Part shown: piece after piece, positions 25,966-33,891 of the stretch
Layout of the letters: every line of letters starts with the position of its first letter
How positions within the stretch are numbered: position 1 is the stretch's first letter
NCBI GenBank assembly: GCA_016936975.1
Contig: JAFGWU010000024.1
Coordinates: forward strand, 1 to 44,254
Source of the DNA: Bacteroidales bacterium
Lineage (GTDB): Bacteria > Bacteroidota > Bacteroidia > Bacteroidales > GCA-2748055
Direction of reading: 5' to 3'
DNA length: 44,254 nt
Made by a program: the position numbers and the translations under genes
The notes under the pieces: model-generated
What the model was told of the DNA's origin: nothing
Seen by the model: only the letters and a program-made list of their open reading frames with translations
Databases searched by the model: none

Positions 25966-26722
25966 AACATTATCTGCTTCGTTACTCTTTTCGATGTCTG
26001 TTTCTTTCCTGTCCGTTTTCGGGCAGGGTTTGCCGGACGCCCTGGAGATTGTCAGGAAAGCCGATGAACGCTTCAACGGAGAGAAATCCAGTCAGAGTGT
26101 CATGTCCATGACAATTGTCCGGCCCACCTGGGAACGCACCGTTGCGTTCAAGTCCTGGACCGCCGGGCGCGATTTTGCCTTAACCCTGATAACCGAACCG
26201 GCACGGGACCGGGGCCAAACATTTTTAAAGAGATACGGCGAAATGTGGAATTGGAATCCCTCCATAAGCCGTCTGATTAAACTCCCGCCTTCCATGATGT
26301 CCCAGGGATGGATGGGTTCCGACTATACCAATGATGATATATTGCGTGAATCGTCGGTTGTAAACGATTACATCCACGAAATTGAAGGTGAGGAGCTCAT
26401 TGATGGTTCTCCCTGCTACCGGATTAAAATGGTGGCAAAGGAGGATGCATCCGTGATCTGGGGACACCAGGTCCGCTGGATTGAGAAGGAGAATTTTCTT
26501 TTTCTTAAAGCTGAACTGTATGACCAGGACGGTTATCTTGTGAGAACCGAGCTGGGCAGTGATATACAGTTAATGGACGGGAGGCTGTTACCGACCCGGC
26601 TGGAATTGATACCGGCAGATGAAGAGGGTCATAAAACCATTGTTATAATTAAAGATATCAAATTCAACATTCCTGTTAACGAGAACTTTTTTTCACAGCA
26701 GAACATGAAAAGGGTTCGTTAA
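25958..26722 (+). CDS. LolA-like periplasmic protein (outer membrane lipoprotein-sorting protein family)
   Basis: The 254-residue protein has a signal peptide (about 1-22, ending LSVFGQ). The mature part has the LolA-like half-barrel pattern: DALEIVRKADERFNG, then RDFALTLITEPARDRGQTFLKRYGEMWNWNPSISRLIKLP, then MGSDYTNDDILRESS, then strands to a final FFSQQNMKRVR. Proteins of this family carry lipids or lipid-modified molecules across the periplasm. It should be soluble in the periplasm and work with the two permeases that follow 10 bases later. There is no lipobox cysteine. Cargo is unknown. Confidence 0.85.
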   Translation: MNKTLSASLLFSMSVSFLSVFGQGLPDALEIVRKADERFNGEKSSQSVMSMTIVRPTWERTVAFKSWTAGRDFALTLITEPARDRGQTFLKRYGEMWNWNPSISRLIKLPPSMMSQGWMGSDYTNDDILRESSVVNDYIHEIEGEELIDGSPCYRIKMVAKEDASVIWGHQVRWIEKENFLFLKAELYDQDGYLVRTELGSDIQLMDGRLLPTRLELIPADEEGHKTIVIIKDIKFNIPVNENFFSQQNMKRVR

Positions 26723-26732
26723 ATGCTGCGTT

Positions 26733-28148
26733 ATGAAAAATTATCTTATGGCATGGCGAAATTTATGGAGGAACAGGAGAAGGACGGTCATTACTTCAGC
26801 ATCGGTGTTATTTGCTGTGGTATTCGCACTATTTTTCCGTTCTCTTCAGCTGGGCTCCTACGACTATATGTTTAAAAGCGCCATTGAGTCCTATACCGGT
26901 TACATCCAGATCCAGCATCACGATTTCTGGGAGGAGCGGATCGTCGATAACACCTTCACTATTAAACCGGAATTGAACAACCGGATCCTTCAGGATGAAA
27001 ATATCCTTGCCACCATCCCCCGCTTCGAATCTTTTGCCCTTGCTTCCAGCGGTCCGCAAACAAAAGGCGTGATGGTTATAGGCATCGATCCGGAAAAAGA
27101 GAACTACCTGTCGGAAGTTGAAAACAAACTGGTCAGGTACCGATTGACCCCCGAAGCGGTCTCCCGTATTAAATCCGACAGAACAATCCCTGAAAAAGTC
27201 GGGAATCTGCTTGACCTTTATCAGGGCAACTCCTATACCAACAGCGGAAGAATGCAGTTGGACCTTGGGATATCCGATAAAGATGCAGGCAGTTTAATGC
27301 CCGTTATTGAAAAAGAGGCACGGTTTGAAAACGGGCATATCAGCATGGGCATGCCCGGGGCCTGGATCGGCGATAAATTGTCCCGCTATCTGGAAATTGG
27401 GATCGGGGACACCCTTGTTCTGATCGGACAGGGATATCACGCCACTTCCGCAGCAGGCAAATATGAGATTAAGGGTATTGTCAAACAACCCGCTCCCGAC
27501 ATCGACAACAAGATTGTCTATCTGCCCCTCGATGTTTGTCAGGATCTTTTCAATGCACCGGGAAATCTCACCAGCCTGGTTCTGCATGTCGGCGACAACA
27601 GCGACCGGGCCGTCGAAGAGACCCTGAACCGAATGGAACCGCTCATTTCCGAACCGTGCAGGCTCATTGAATGGAAGGAGATGAATGAGGTTCTTGTATC
27701 GCAGCTGGATGCCGACAATAAAAGCGGGATGATCATGATTGGAATTCTTTACCTGGTGATTGCATTCGGTGTATTCGGGACCGTTCTGATGATGACCGCT
27801 GAGCGCAGAAGGGAGTTTGGTGTACTGGTGGCAATCGGGATGCAGAAAAAGAAACTTGCCTCCGTCGTTTCCCTGGAGATGCTTTATATCGGATTTCTCG
27901 GAATCCTGGGCGGATCTTTTCTGGCGATCCCGATCATACTTTACGGGCAGACCCATCCCATTGTCTTTAAAGGCACTTTTGCAAAAATGTGGGAGGATTT
28001 CGGATTCGAGCCGATTATGGCTTTCCAGGGAATCGATTATTATTTTTTGTGGCAGATATTCATCGTGGCCATCATGGTTCTGATTGCTTTGATGGCTCCT
28101 GTCCGAAGAATACTGGGAATGAATGTCGTTAACGCTTTGAAAGCATAA
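26733..28148 (+). CDS. ABC transporter permease, FtsX/MacB/LolC type (first of two)
   Basis: The 471-residue protein has the MacB/LolCE topology: one N-terminal helix (about 18-38), a periplasmic domain of roughly 280 residues (about 40-325), and three C-terminal helices (about 330-352, 380-402 and 433-457). The conserved ERRREFGVLVAIGMQKKKL coupling segment lies between helices two and three. Typical openings include MKNYLMAWRNLWRNRRRTVITSASVLFAV. The periplasmic domain has an extra helical insertion near residues 130-205. Permeases of this type do not move cargo through a channel; they drive extraction or periplasmic chaperone loading by conformational change. Confidence 0.92.
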   Translation: MKNYLMAWRNLWRNRRRTVITSASVLFAVVFALFFRSLQLGSYDYMFKSAIESYTGYIQIQHHDFWEERIVDNTFTIKPELNNRILQDENILATIPRFESFALASSGPQTKGVMVIGIDPEKENYLSEVENKLVRYRLTPEAVSRIKSDRTIPEKVGNLLDLYQGNSYTNSGRMQLDLGISDKDAGSLMPVIEKEARFENGHISMGMPGAWIGDKLSRYLEIGIGDTLVLIGQGYHATSAAGKYEIKGIVKQPAPDIDNKIVYLPLDVCQDLFNAPGNLTSLVLHVGDNSDRAVEETLNRMEPLISEPCRLIEWKEMNEVLVSQLDADNKSGMIMIGILYLVIAFGVFGTVLMMTAERRREFGVLVAIGMQKKKLASVVSLEMLYIGFLGILGGSFLAIPIILYGQTHPIVFKGTFAKMWEDFGFEPIMAFQGIDYYFLWQIFIVAIMVLIALMAPVRRILGMNVVNALKA

Positions 28149-28160
28149 AAAACTTCCGTC

Positions 28161-29588
28161 ATGATCTGGAAAACAGCGTGGAAAAATGTATGGCGCAATA
28201 AAGTCCGCAGCCTGGTGGTCATCATCTCGGTTACCATCGGAATCTTTGGGGGGGTGTTTGCGGTAGCCGTTATGAATGGTGCGATCCAGCAACGCGTGGA
28301 TGCGGCCCTCAACGAGGAAATATCACACATTCACATCAATAATCCATCCTTCCGTGATAACTATGATATCCGTCTTTTCCTTCCCGATGCCGACAGCATT
28401 GAGGCCCTGTGCCGTCAGATACCCGGCATTGAAGCCGTCACTCAAAGGGTAATCCTTACCGGAATGGCGAACAGCGCCCGTAAAAGCACCGGCGTGCAGA
28501 TTGTCGGAATCGATCCTGACAGGGAGAAACAGGTTTTCGGCCTCCACAGAAGGACGATGGAAGGAACCGGCGACTTCTTTGAGACCGAGAGCCGCTATAA
28601 CCTGGCTTTTATCGGACACGCCCTTGCAAAGGATCTGAATATTGTTCGTTACCTTATCGACCAATCCACAATCGATCGTTTGAAGGACCGGGGCCTTCCG
28701 GAGGAGACCGCAGAAAAACTGATCCCGTTTATCGGTTTCCGTTTCTCCGGTGAAAAAGATTTCAATAACGAGATGAAACAGTGTCTGAGCCTGAATGAGC
28801 AAACCTCTTACGGACGCCTGATAAAAGAAGAAGCCTGGACCTTCCGTGAGCGTTCAAGAATGACGCTCACTTTTCTGGATGCAAATCAGATGCAAACCGG
28901 TGCCGTGTTCAGGATTGCCGGTATTTACGATGTCAAAAACAATGCGTTCGAGAGCGGACAGGTTTTTGTCAGGAATGAAGACCTGAGGAGGCTGACCGGC
29001 TTAACCGGTCACCAGGTTCACCAGATGGTTATCCGGATCGCTGACCTGGATCGGACGGATGAGATTTCCGGTTTGCTGTCACAAAAATTACCCGGCCTGG
29101 AAGTTATGAACTGGAAAGAGATTCAGCCAGACCTGGCCATGATGACAGGCCTGGTCCAGCAATTTTACCTGGTCTTCATGATCATTATACTGGCAGCCCT
29201 GGCCTTCGGCATCGTCAACACCATGCTGATGGTGGTACTTGAAAGGACACGGGAACTGGGAATGCTGGCCGCCATCGGGATGAACAAAAAGCGGGTTTTC
29301 AGCATGATCATGCTGGAATCCGTATTCCTTTCGCTGGTAGGAGGCGTCGTCGGCATGATTTTCAGCCGGATCCTAATCCTGATGACCGCCCGAAACGGCA
29401 TCAATTTCTCTAATTATGAGGAAGGATTTGAAGCGATGGGATACTCATCGCATATTTACCCGGTCATTTCAACGGGATTTTTCATTATGGTGACTATTCT
29501 GATTATTCTGACCGGGATACTTTCGGCGGTTTATCCTGCCCTGAAAGCGTTGAAACTTGATCCCGCCGAAGCGCTGAGAACGGAGTAA
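28161..29588 (+). CDS. ABC transporter permease, FtsX/MacB/LolE type (second of two)
   Basis: The 475-residue protein has the same layout as its neighbour: an N-terminal helix (about 15-37), a large periplasmic domain with an insertion (about 155-225), and three C-terminal helices. The coupling motif is ERTRELGMLAAIGMNKKRV, and the end LKALKLDPAEALRTE is typical of the family. The two permeases are clearly related but differ through the periplasmic domain. A LolC/LolE-like heterodimer is therefore likely. It starts 12 bases after the first permease. Confidence 0.92.
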   Translation: MIWKTAWKNVWRNKVRSLVVIISVTIGIFGGVFAVAVMNGAIQQRVDAALNEEISHIHINNPSFRDNYDIRLFLPDADSIEALCRQIPGIEAVTQRVILTGMANSARKSTGVQIVGIDPDREKQVFGLHRRTMEGTGDFFETESRYNLAFIGHALAKDLNIVRYLIDQSTIDRLKDRGLPEETAEKLIPFIGFRFSGEKDFNNEMKQCLSLNEQTSYGRLIKEEAWTFRERSRMTLTFLDANQMQTGAVFRIAGIYDVKNNAFESGQVFVRNEDLRRLTGLTGHQVHQMVIRIADLDRTDEISGLLSQKLPGLEVMNWKEIQPDLAMMTGLVQQFYLVFMIIILAALAFGIVNTMLMVVLERTRELGMLAAIGMNKKRVFSMIMLESVFLSLVGGVVGMIFSRILILMTARNGINFSNYEEGFEAMGYSSHIYPVISTGFFIMVTILIILTGILSAVYPALKALKLDPAEALRTE

Positions 29589-29648
29589 TTCAACCGGAAT
29601 GGCTGAAGCGGATAAAAAATAATGTAGCAAACCTTAAATCCTGCAAAG

Positions 29649-30335
29649 ATGAAAGTACTGGAAATAAAAAATCTGCACAAAATATACAATACCACCCAGA
29701 TCAGGGTGCATGCCGTAAACGGTATAGACCTGGATTTTGAGGAGGGGGAGTTTGCAGCGATCGTTGGTCCTTCAGGTTCTGGTAAAACCACCCTGCTGAA
29801 CCTGATCGGCGGGCTTGATAAGCCCACTGAAGGTGAGATTCTTGTTAACGGGGTAAATCTTTCCACCCTCAAATCTTCCGAAATCATTGATTTCAGATTG
29901 CGAAATATCGGGTTTGTCTTTCAGTCCTATAACCTCATTCCTGTTCTGACAGCCGGTGAAAATGTTGAATTTATCATGGGGCTTCAAAAGTGGGACAGGA
30001 AGAAACGCGATGAACGGACCCGGGAGTTACTCAAAGCGGTCGGACTGGAGGAGCGCATCCACAGCCGACCTTCGAAACTGTCGGGCGGACAGCAGCAGCG
30101 GGTGGCCGTTGCCCGGGCACTTGCTTCCAAACCACAATTTGTGCTGGCGGATGAGCCAACCGCCAACCTCGATTCAAAATCCACGGAGACGCTTCTGGAA
30201 ATTATGGAGTCCCTCAACCGTGAGGAACGTATCACATTCATTTTCTCCACCCACGATGCCCGCGTGGTTAAAAAGGCCCGGCGGGTCATCACACTTGAAG
30301 ACGGGAAAATCCTCTCAGATGAGACCAGAAATTAA
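29649..30335 (+). CDS. ABC transporter ATP-binding protein, LolD/MacB/FtsE type
   Basis: The 228-residue ATPase has Walker A GPSGSGKTTLLN (about 40-51), the Q-loop in FVFQSYNLIP, signature LSGGQQQRVAVARAL, Walker B FVLADEPTANLD and the switch His in FSTHD. The subgroup is that of ATPases serving FtsX-fold permeases. It lies 60 bases after the second permease and overlaps the outer-membrane gene by 17 bases. This supports one transcription unit from tetR to 31512. Confidence 0.96.
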   Translation: MKVLEIKNLHKIYNTTQIRVHAVNGIDLDFEEGEFAAIVGPSGSGKTTLLNLIGGLDKPTEGEILVNGVNLSTLKSSEIIDFRLRNIGFVFQSYNLIPVLTAGENVEFIMGLQKWDRKKRDERTRELLKAVGLEERIHSRPSKLSGGQQQRVAVARALASKPQFVLADEPTANLDSKSTETLLEIMESLNREERITFIFSTHDARVVKKARRVITLEDGKILSDETRN

Positions 30336-31512
30336 GCATTTCATAATAAATGTAGCCGGATCCCTCCTTATCATTGCAACCTCTTCAAAAGCAATAAACG
30401 GGCAGGATAAGCTAACCTTTGACGGATACCTGTCCGATATGCAGTCGCTTTACAGGGTACCCCGTCTCGACCTGCTCTGGGAAAACAGTTTACATAACAG
30501 GCTCAACCTGCACTTCTATCCTGCTGATTGGCTGACCGGAACAATCCAGGTCAGGAGCCGGTTGATTACCGGGAATACCATCACCACGATCCCCGGCTAT
30601 GCCGGCCATTTCGGATCAGACAACGGGTTCCTTGATCTTTCTCTCTCCACGGACGGAAAAATCCGAGACCATTCCGGCTATATTTTTTACTCCGGCATCG
30701 ACCGTTTATGGCTACAGTTTACCGTGGGAAGTTTTGAGGCAAAAATCGGAAGGCAGCGGATCAACTGGGGCCAGACCTTTGTCTGGAACCCGAATGATAT
30801 CTTCAACAGTTACTCCTATTTCGAGGTTGATTATCCCGAGCGTCCCGGCAGCGACGCCATCAGCCTGAAATATTATCCGGGTATGGCGTCTGCCATTGAG
30901 CTTGCAGTCAAAACAGACAGTGCTGACCGGGTCACGGCCGCAGCCTATTTTCGCACCAATGCTTTCAGGTATGATCTTCAGCTCATCGCCGGAATATATA
31001 ACGGGGAAGATTTAATGCTCGGAACCGGCTGGAGCGGGAACATCCGTGAAGCGGGATTCCGTGGGGAACTGAGCTACTTCAGGGATCTGTCCCATTTCAC
31101 CGACACTGCCGGATACCTCATGGTCTCGGCAGGCCTGGATTACACCTTCAGCAATTCACTGTTTATACAGGCTGAATTGCTGTATTCCGCCTTCGCTGAA
31201 TCATATGACATCAACAGTATCATGCAGTTCTATTCGGGAAGCCTGGACGTAAAAAAACTTGGCTTTACCAGCTGGAGCTTCTTTACCGGATTGAATTACC
31301 CTTTTACACCAATCTTCAACGGGGGATTGGCCGCGATGGTTTACCCCGGCCTGAAGGGATTCTATCTGGGCCCGAATACGGATATCTCCCTGACAGGAAA
31401 TATCGACCTTTCAGCAATTCTCCAGTTTTTTTCGGCTGAATTTGAGGTTAATGGCACACCAACCAGGGAAAATAACCTGTTCGGTTTTCTGCGATTAAAA
31501 TGGAATTTCTAG
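30319..31512 (+). CDS. Outer-membrane beta-barrel protein of the ABC export block
   Basis: The frame is open to 29956, but that part is out-of-frame with the ATPase and not real. The ATG at 30319 gives 397 residues with a signal peptide (IINVAGSLLIIATSSKAING). Many alternating beta strands follow, including GRQRINWGQTFVWNPNDIF, and the end is FLRLKWNF with a terminal aromatic residue as in outer-membrane proteins. The GRQR-WG-NP-D pattern recalls DUF1302-type barrels, but I am not certain of the family. It would give the block an outer-membrane exit or entry point for the cargo carried by the LolA-like protein. The gene has no TolC features. Confidence 0.78.
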   Translation: MRPEIKHFIINVAGSLLIIATSSKAINGQDKLTFDGYLSDMQSLYRVPRLDLLWENSLHNRLNLHFYPADWLTGTIQVRSRLITGNTITTIPGYAGHFGSDNGFLDLSLSTDGKIRDHSGYIFYSGIDRLWLQFTVGSFEAKIGRQRINWGQTFVWNPNDIFNSYSYFEVDYPERPGSDAISLKYYPGMASAIELAVKTDSADRVTAAAYFRTNAFRYDLQLIAGIYNGEDLMLGTGWSGNIREAGFRGELSYFRDLSHFTDTAGYLMVSAGLDYTFSNSLFIQAELLYSAFAESYDINSIMQFYSGSLDVKKLGFTSWSFFTGLNYPFTPIFNGGLAAMVYPGLKGFYLGPNTDISLTGNIDLSAILQFFSAEFEVNGTPTRENNLFGFLRLKWNF

Positions 31513-31630
31513 CCCTTCGTTTCTGAATTTGCTCCATTCACAGAAATGTTAATAACTCTTCCGGCAGCAATTCAATAATTTTCTTAATTAGCCGTATCTG
31601 AATTGTGTGTTGTATTTTACTTTAATTTAA

Positions 31631-32062
31631 ATGATCCCCGAAACAAATCAATTATTTATGAATCTGCAAACAGAAGATTTTGACTGGCAGGGGCGGGTGT
31701 TTCTGATTACCGAGGATGAAGAGGTCAACTTCTTCTATTTAAAAACCCTTTTCAAGAAAACATCCGCACAGATTCTCAGGGCAAAGAACGGGCAGGAAGC
31801 GGTTGACATTATCAGTACAAACCATCAGAAGATTGACCTGATCCTGATGGATATCAACATGCCGGTAATGAATGGGTACGAAGCAACCAAAATCATTAAA
31901 TCCATTCATCCCGATATTCCAATTGTTGCCCAGACGGCCTATTCGCACAGTGAAGATCGCGAAAAATGCCTGAATGCAGGCTTTAACGATTTTATTGCCA
32001 AACCCATCAGAAAAGTTATCCTTTTCAACCTGGTCAATGGCCTGCTTGCAGATAATTCCTGA
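31631..32062 (+). CDS. Single-domain response regulator (receiver only)
   Basis: The 143-residue protein is one receiver domain. It has the acidic pair in ITEDEE, phosphoacceptor Asp74 in LILMDINMPVMNG, Thr102 in AQTAYS and Lys124 in IAKPIRK. There is no output domain. Such proteins act in phosphorelays or bind kinases directly. The following gene dtd begins 11 bases later, so it may share that transcript although the functions are unrelated. The orphan kinases at 15987 and 19545 are possible partners, without evidence. Confidence 0.9.
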   Translation: MIPETNQLFMNLQTEDFDWQGRVFLITEDEEVNFFYLKTLFKKTSAQILRAKNGQEAVDIISTNHQKIDLILMDINMPVMNGYEATKIIKSIHPDIPIVAQTAYSHSEDREKCLNAGFNDFIAKPIRKVILFNLVNGLLADNS

Positions 32063-32073
32063 TATCATTAACC

Positions 32074-32526
32074 ATGAGGGCTGTCATACAGCGTGTAACA
32101 GGTGCCCGGATTGCCATTGACCATGCCCGTCAGGAGGAAATCGGCAAAGGACTCGTTGTGCTGGTAGGGATTGAGGCGGCCGACGGTTTGGAGGATATCG
32201 CATGGCTGAGCGGCAAAATAAGCCGGTTGCGGATATTCCCCGATCCGGATAACGTGATGAATCTTTCCGTCACGGATGTCGGAGGAGAAGTGATGATTGT
32301 GAGCCAGTTCACCCTGCACGCCAGCACAAAAAAAGGGAACAGGCCCTCCTATATCAGGGCTGCCCCCCCGGAAAAAGCCATACCGGTATATGAAAAATTC
32401 ATAGAGCGCATGGAACAGGATACCGGCAGGAGGGTTGTGACGGGTGAATTTGGGGCCTATATGCAGATTGATCTTATCAATGACGGACCGGTTACAATTT
32501 TTATAGATACCAGAAACAGGGAATAA
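32074..32526 (+). CDS. dtd: D-aminoacyl-tRNA deacylase
   Basis: The 150-residue enzyme hydrolyses D-amino acids, and Gly from tRNA-Ala, off mischarged tRNAs. The first motif is MIVSQFTLHA with the catalytic Ser-Gln-Phe, and the second is LINDGPVTIF. These form the cross-subunit active site. The start MRAVIQRVTGARI is typical. Its stop codon overlaps the start of the MazG-like gene (TAATG). Confidence 0.96.
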   Translation: MRAVIQRVTGARIAIDHARQEEIGKGLVVLVGIEAADGLEDIAWLSGKISRLRIFPDPDNVMNLSVTDVGGEVMIVSQFTLHASTKKGNRPSYIRAAPPEKAIPVYEKFIERMEQDTGRRVVTGEFGAYMQIDLINDGPVTIFIDTRNRE

Positions 32527-32852
32527 TGACCATCAGGGAAGCACAGAAAATCATCGATCAATGGATCACGACATACGGGGTCAGGTATTTCAATGAGCTG
32601 ACCAATATGGCAATCCTTACCGAAAAGGTCGGGGAGGTCGCCCGCATCATTGCACGCACTTACGGAGAACAGTCCTTCAGAAAGGAAGAGCGGACGGGGG
32701 ATCTTGCCGATGAATTTGCAGACGTGCTTTTTGTTCTGTTGTGCCTTGCCAACCAGACAGGAACCGACCTGGAAGAGGCACTTATAAAAAATATCGAAAA
32801 AAAAACCGGCAGGGATTTTGACCGTCATAAACAAAATGATAAATTGACATAA
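32526..32852 (+). CDS. MazG-like nucleotide pyrophosphohydrolase
   Basis: The 108-residue all-alpha protein has the MazG metal motif: ExxE in TEKVGEVARI and ExxD in DEFADVLFVLLCLA. It hydrolyses nucleoside triphosphates to monophosphates and diphosphate, probably as house-cleaning. Single-domain proteins of this size form dimers or tetramers. Its ATG overlaps the dtd stop by one base, and deoC follows after 14 bases. The preferred nucleotide is unknown. Confidence 0.9.
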   Translation: MTIREAQKIIDQWITTYGVRYFNELTNMAILTEKVGEVARIIARTYGEQSFRKEERTGDLADEFADVLFVLLCLANQTGTDLEEALIKNIEKKTGRDFDRHKQNDKLT

Positions 32853-32866
32853 TTAATTGCCGGTTT

Positions 32867-33739
32867 ATGAAATTTTTTTCTGATGTAAACATGGAGGTTG
32901 ACGAGAAGGAGGTCCATGATCGGCTTGAATCCCTTTCAGTACACTCCATATCCGAAACCGACAGAGAGCCTCTGAAAAAAGTGTTTTCCTTCATTGACCT
33001 TACCTCCCTCGGGGAGCAGGATAATGCGGAAAATGTGGGTCAGATGTGCCATAAGGTAAACCTTCTTGGCGAAGCCTATCCTTCCCTGCCCAATGTGGCC
33101 GCAATTTGTGTTTTCCCCGAACTGGTGCCGGTTGTTGCGGAACATCTTGAAAATCCTCTCGTCACGATTGCATCTGTTGCCGGTGGATTCCCTTCATCCC
33201 AGACCTTTACCGAAATTAAGATCAGGGAAGTCAGACTGGTTCTTGAACTGGGTGCAGAGGAGGTTGACATCGTGCTGCCCGTCGGTAAATTTTTACTTGG
33301 TGATTATGATCTGATCCATGAAGAGATCAAATCCATTAAAAATGTAATGGGTTCGAAAATTCTCAAGGTCATTCTGGAAACCGGCAGCCTCAACGACCTG
33401 GGCTTAATCCGCAAAGCCTCCTTCCTGGCAATGGGTTCAGGTGCCGACTTTATTAAAACCTCTACCGGGAAAATACCCGTTGGGGCAACTCCCGAGGCAA
33501 TGATGGTTATGTGCCAGGCTATCAAGGATTATTACAACAAAACGGGAAAAAAGATCGGGATCAAACCTGCCGGCGGTATTTCAGAACCTCTCACCGCATT
33601 GAATTATTACCGGATCGTCGAACATGTGCTCGGTGAAGAGTGGCTGAGTGCGGAGCGTTTCAGAATCGGTGCCAGCCGGCTGGCAAACAGGATTATGGCA
33701 TTTATTCTGGGGAAAGATGAAAATTTTATCTATTTCTGA
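32867..33739 (+). CDS. deoC: Deoxyribose-phosphate aldolase
   Basis: The 290-residue enzyme splits deoxyribose-5-phosphate into glyceraldehyde-3-phosphate and acetaldehyde in deoxynucleoside salvage. Family motifs are SFIDLTSL, VAAICVFPELV, VDIVLPVGKF with the catalytic Asp, KVILETG, FIKTSTGK with Schiff-base Lys197, and GIKPAGGI with the second Lys. An N-terminal extension of about 40 residues precedes the usual beginning, as in longer DeoC forms. It is last in a compact run with dtd and the MazG-like gene. Confidence 0.96.
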   Translation: MKFFSDVNMEVDEKEVHDRLESLSVHSISETDREPLKKVFSFIDLTSLGEQDNAENVGQMCHKVNLLGEAYPSLPNVAAICVFPELVPVVAEHLENPLVTIASVAGGFPSSQTFTEIKIREVRLVLELGAEEVDIVLPVGKFLLGDYDLIHEEIKSIKNVMGSKILKVILETGSLNDLGLIRKASFLAMGSGADFIKTSTGKIPVGATPEAMMVMCQAIKDYYNKTGKKIGIKPAGGISEPLTALNYYRIVEHVLGEEWLSAERFRIGASRLANRIMAFILGKDENFIYF

Positions 33740-33761
33740 GTGATTTTAACAGAATAAGTAT

Positions 33762-33891
33762 TATATTTGTCTAAAGACTTAGAAAAAGTTCTTACTTTTT
33801 TTGACACAGCGGTTCGATAATACATTCCATTCTCATAGAGACGGGTTGAATTCCATGGCTTTTTTTCTTCAAATATCGAACCGCTTTTTTT
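33762..33891 (+). ncRNA. Candidate small RNA, or a long-loop terminator, after deoC
   Basis: A perfect -7 box TATATTTG lies at 33762-33769, 23 bases after deoC. A 12-bp inverted repeat follows (33808-33819 with 33874-33885) and is directly followed by seven T. The 54-base loop is unusual for a simple terminator. A transcript from about 33776 to 33891 would be near 115 nt with a terminal stem. No good TTG is found at -33. The alternative reading is a terminator for deoC. I do not recognise a known RNA family. Confidence 0.4.

Noticed and set aside
27294..28292. 332-codon minus-strand frame opposite the permease genes
   Set aside because: It is a His/Asp/Asn-rich shadow of the permease coding strand with no domain pattern, and it crosses the junction of two real genes.
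29956..30318. Upstream extension of the outer-membrane barrel frame
   Set aside because: It is an out-of-frame reading of the ABC ATPase gene. The signal peptide begins at the ATG at 30319.
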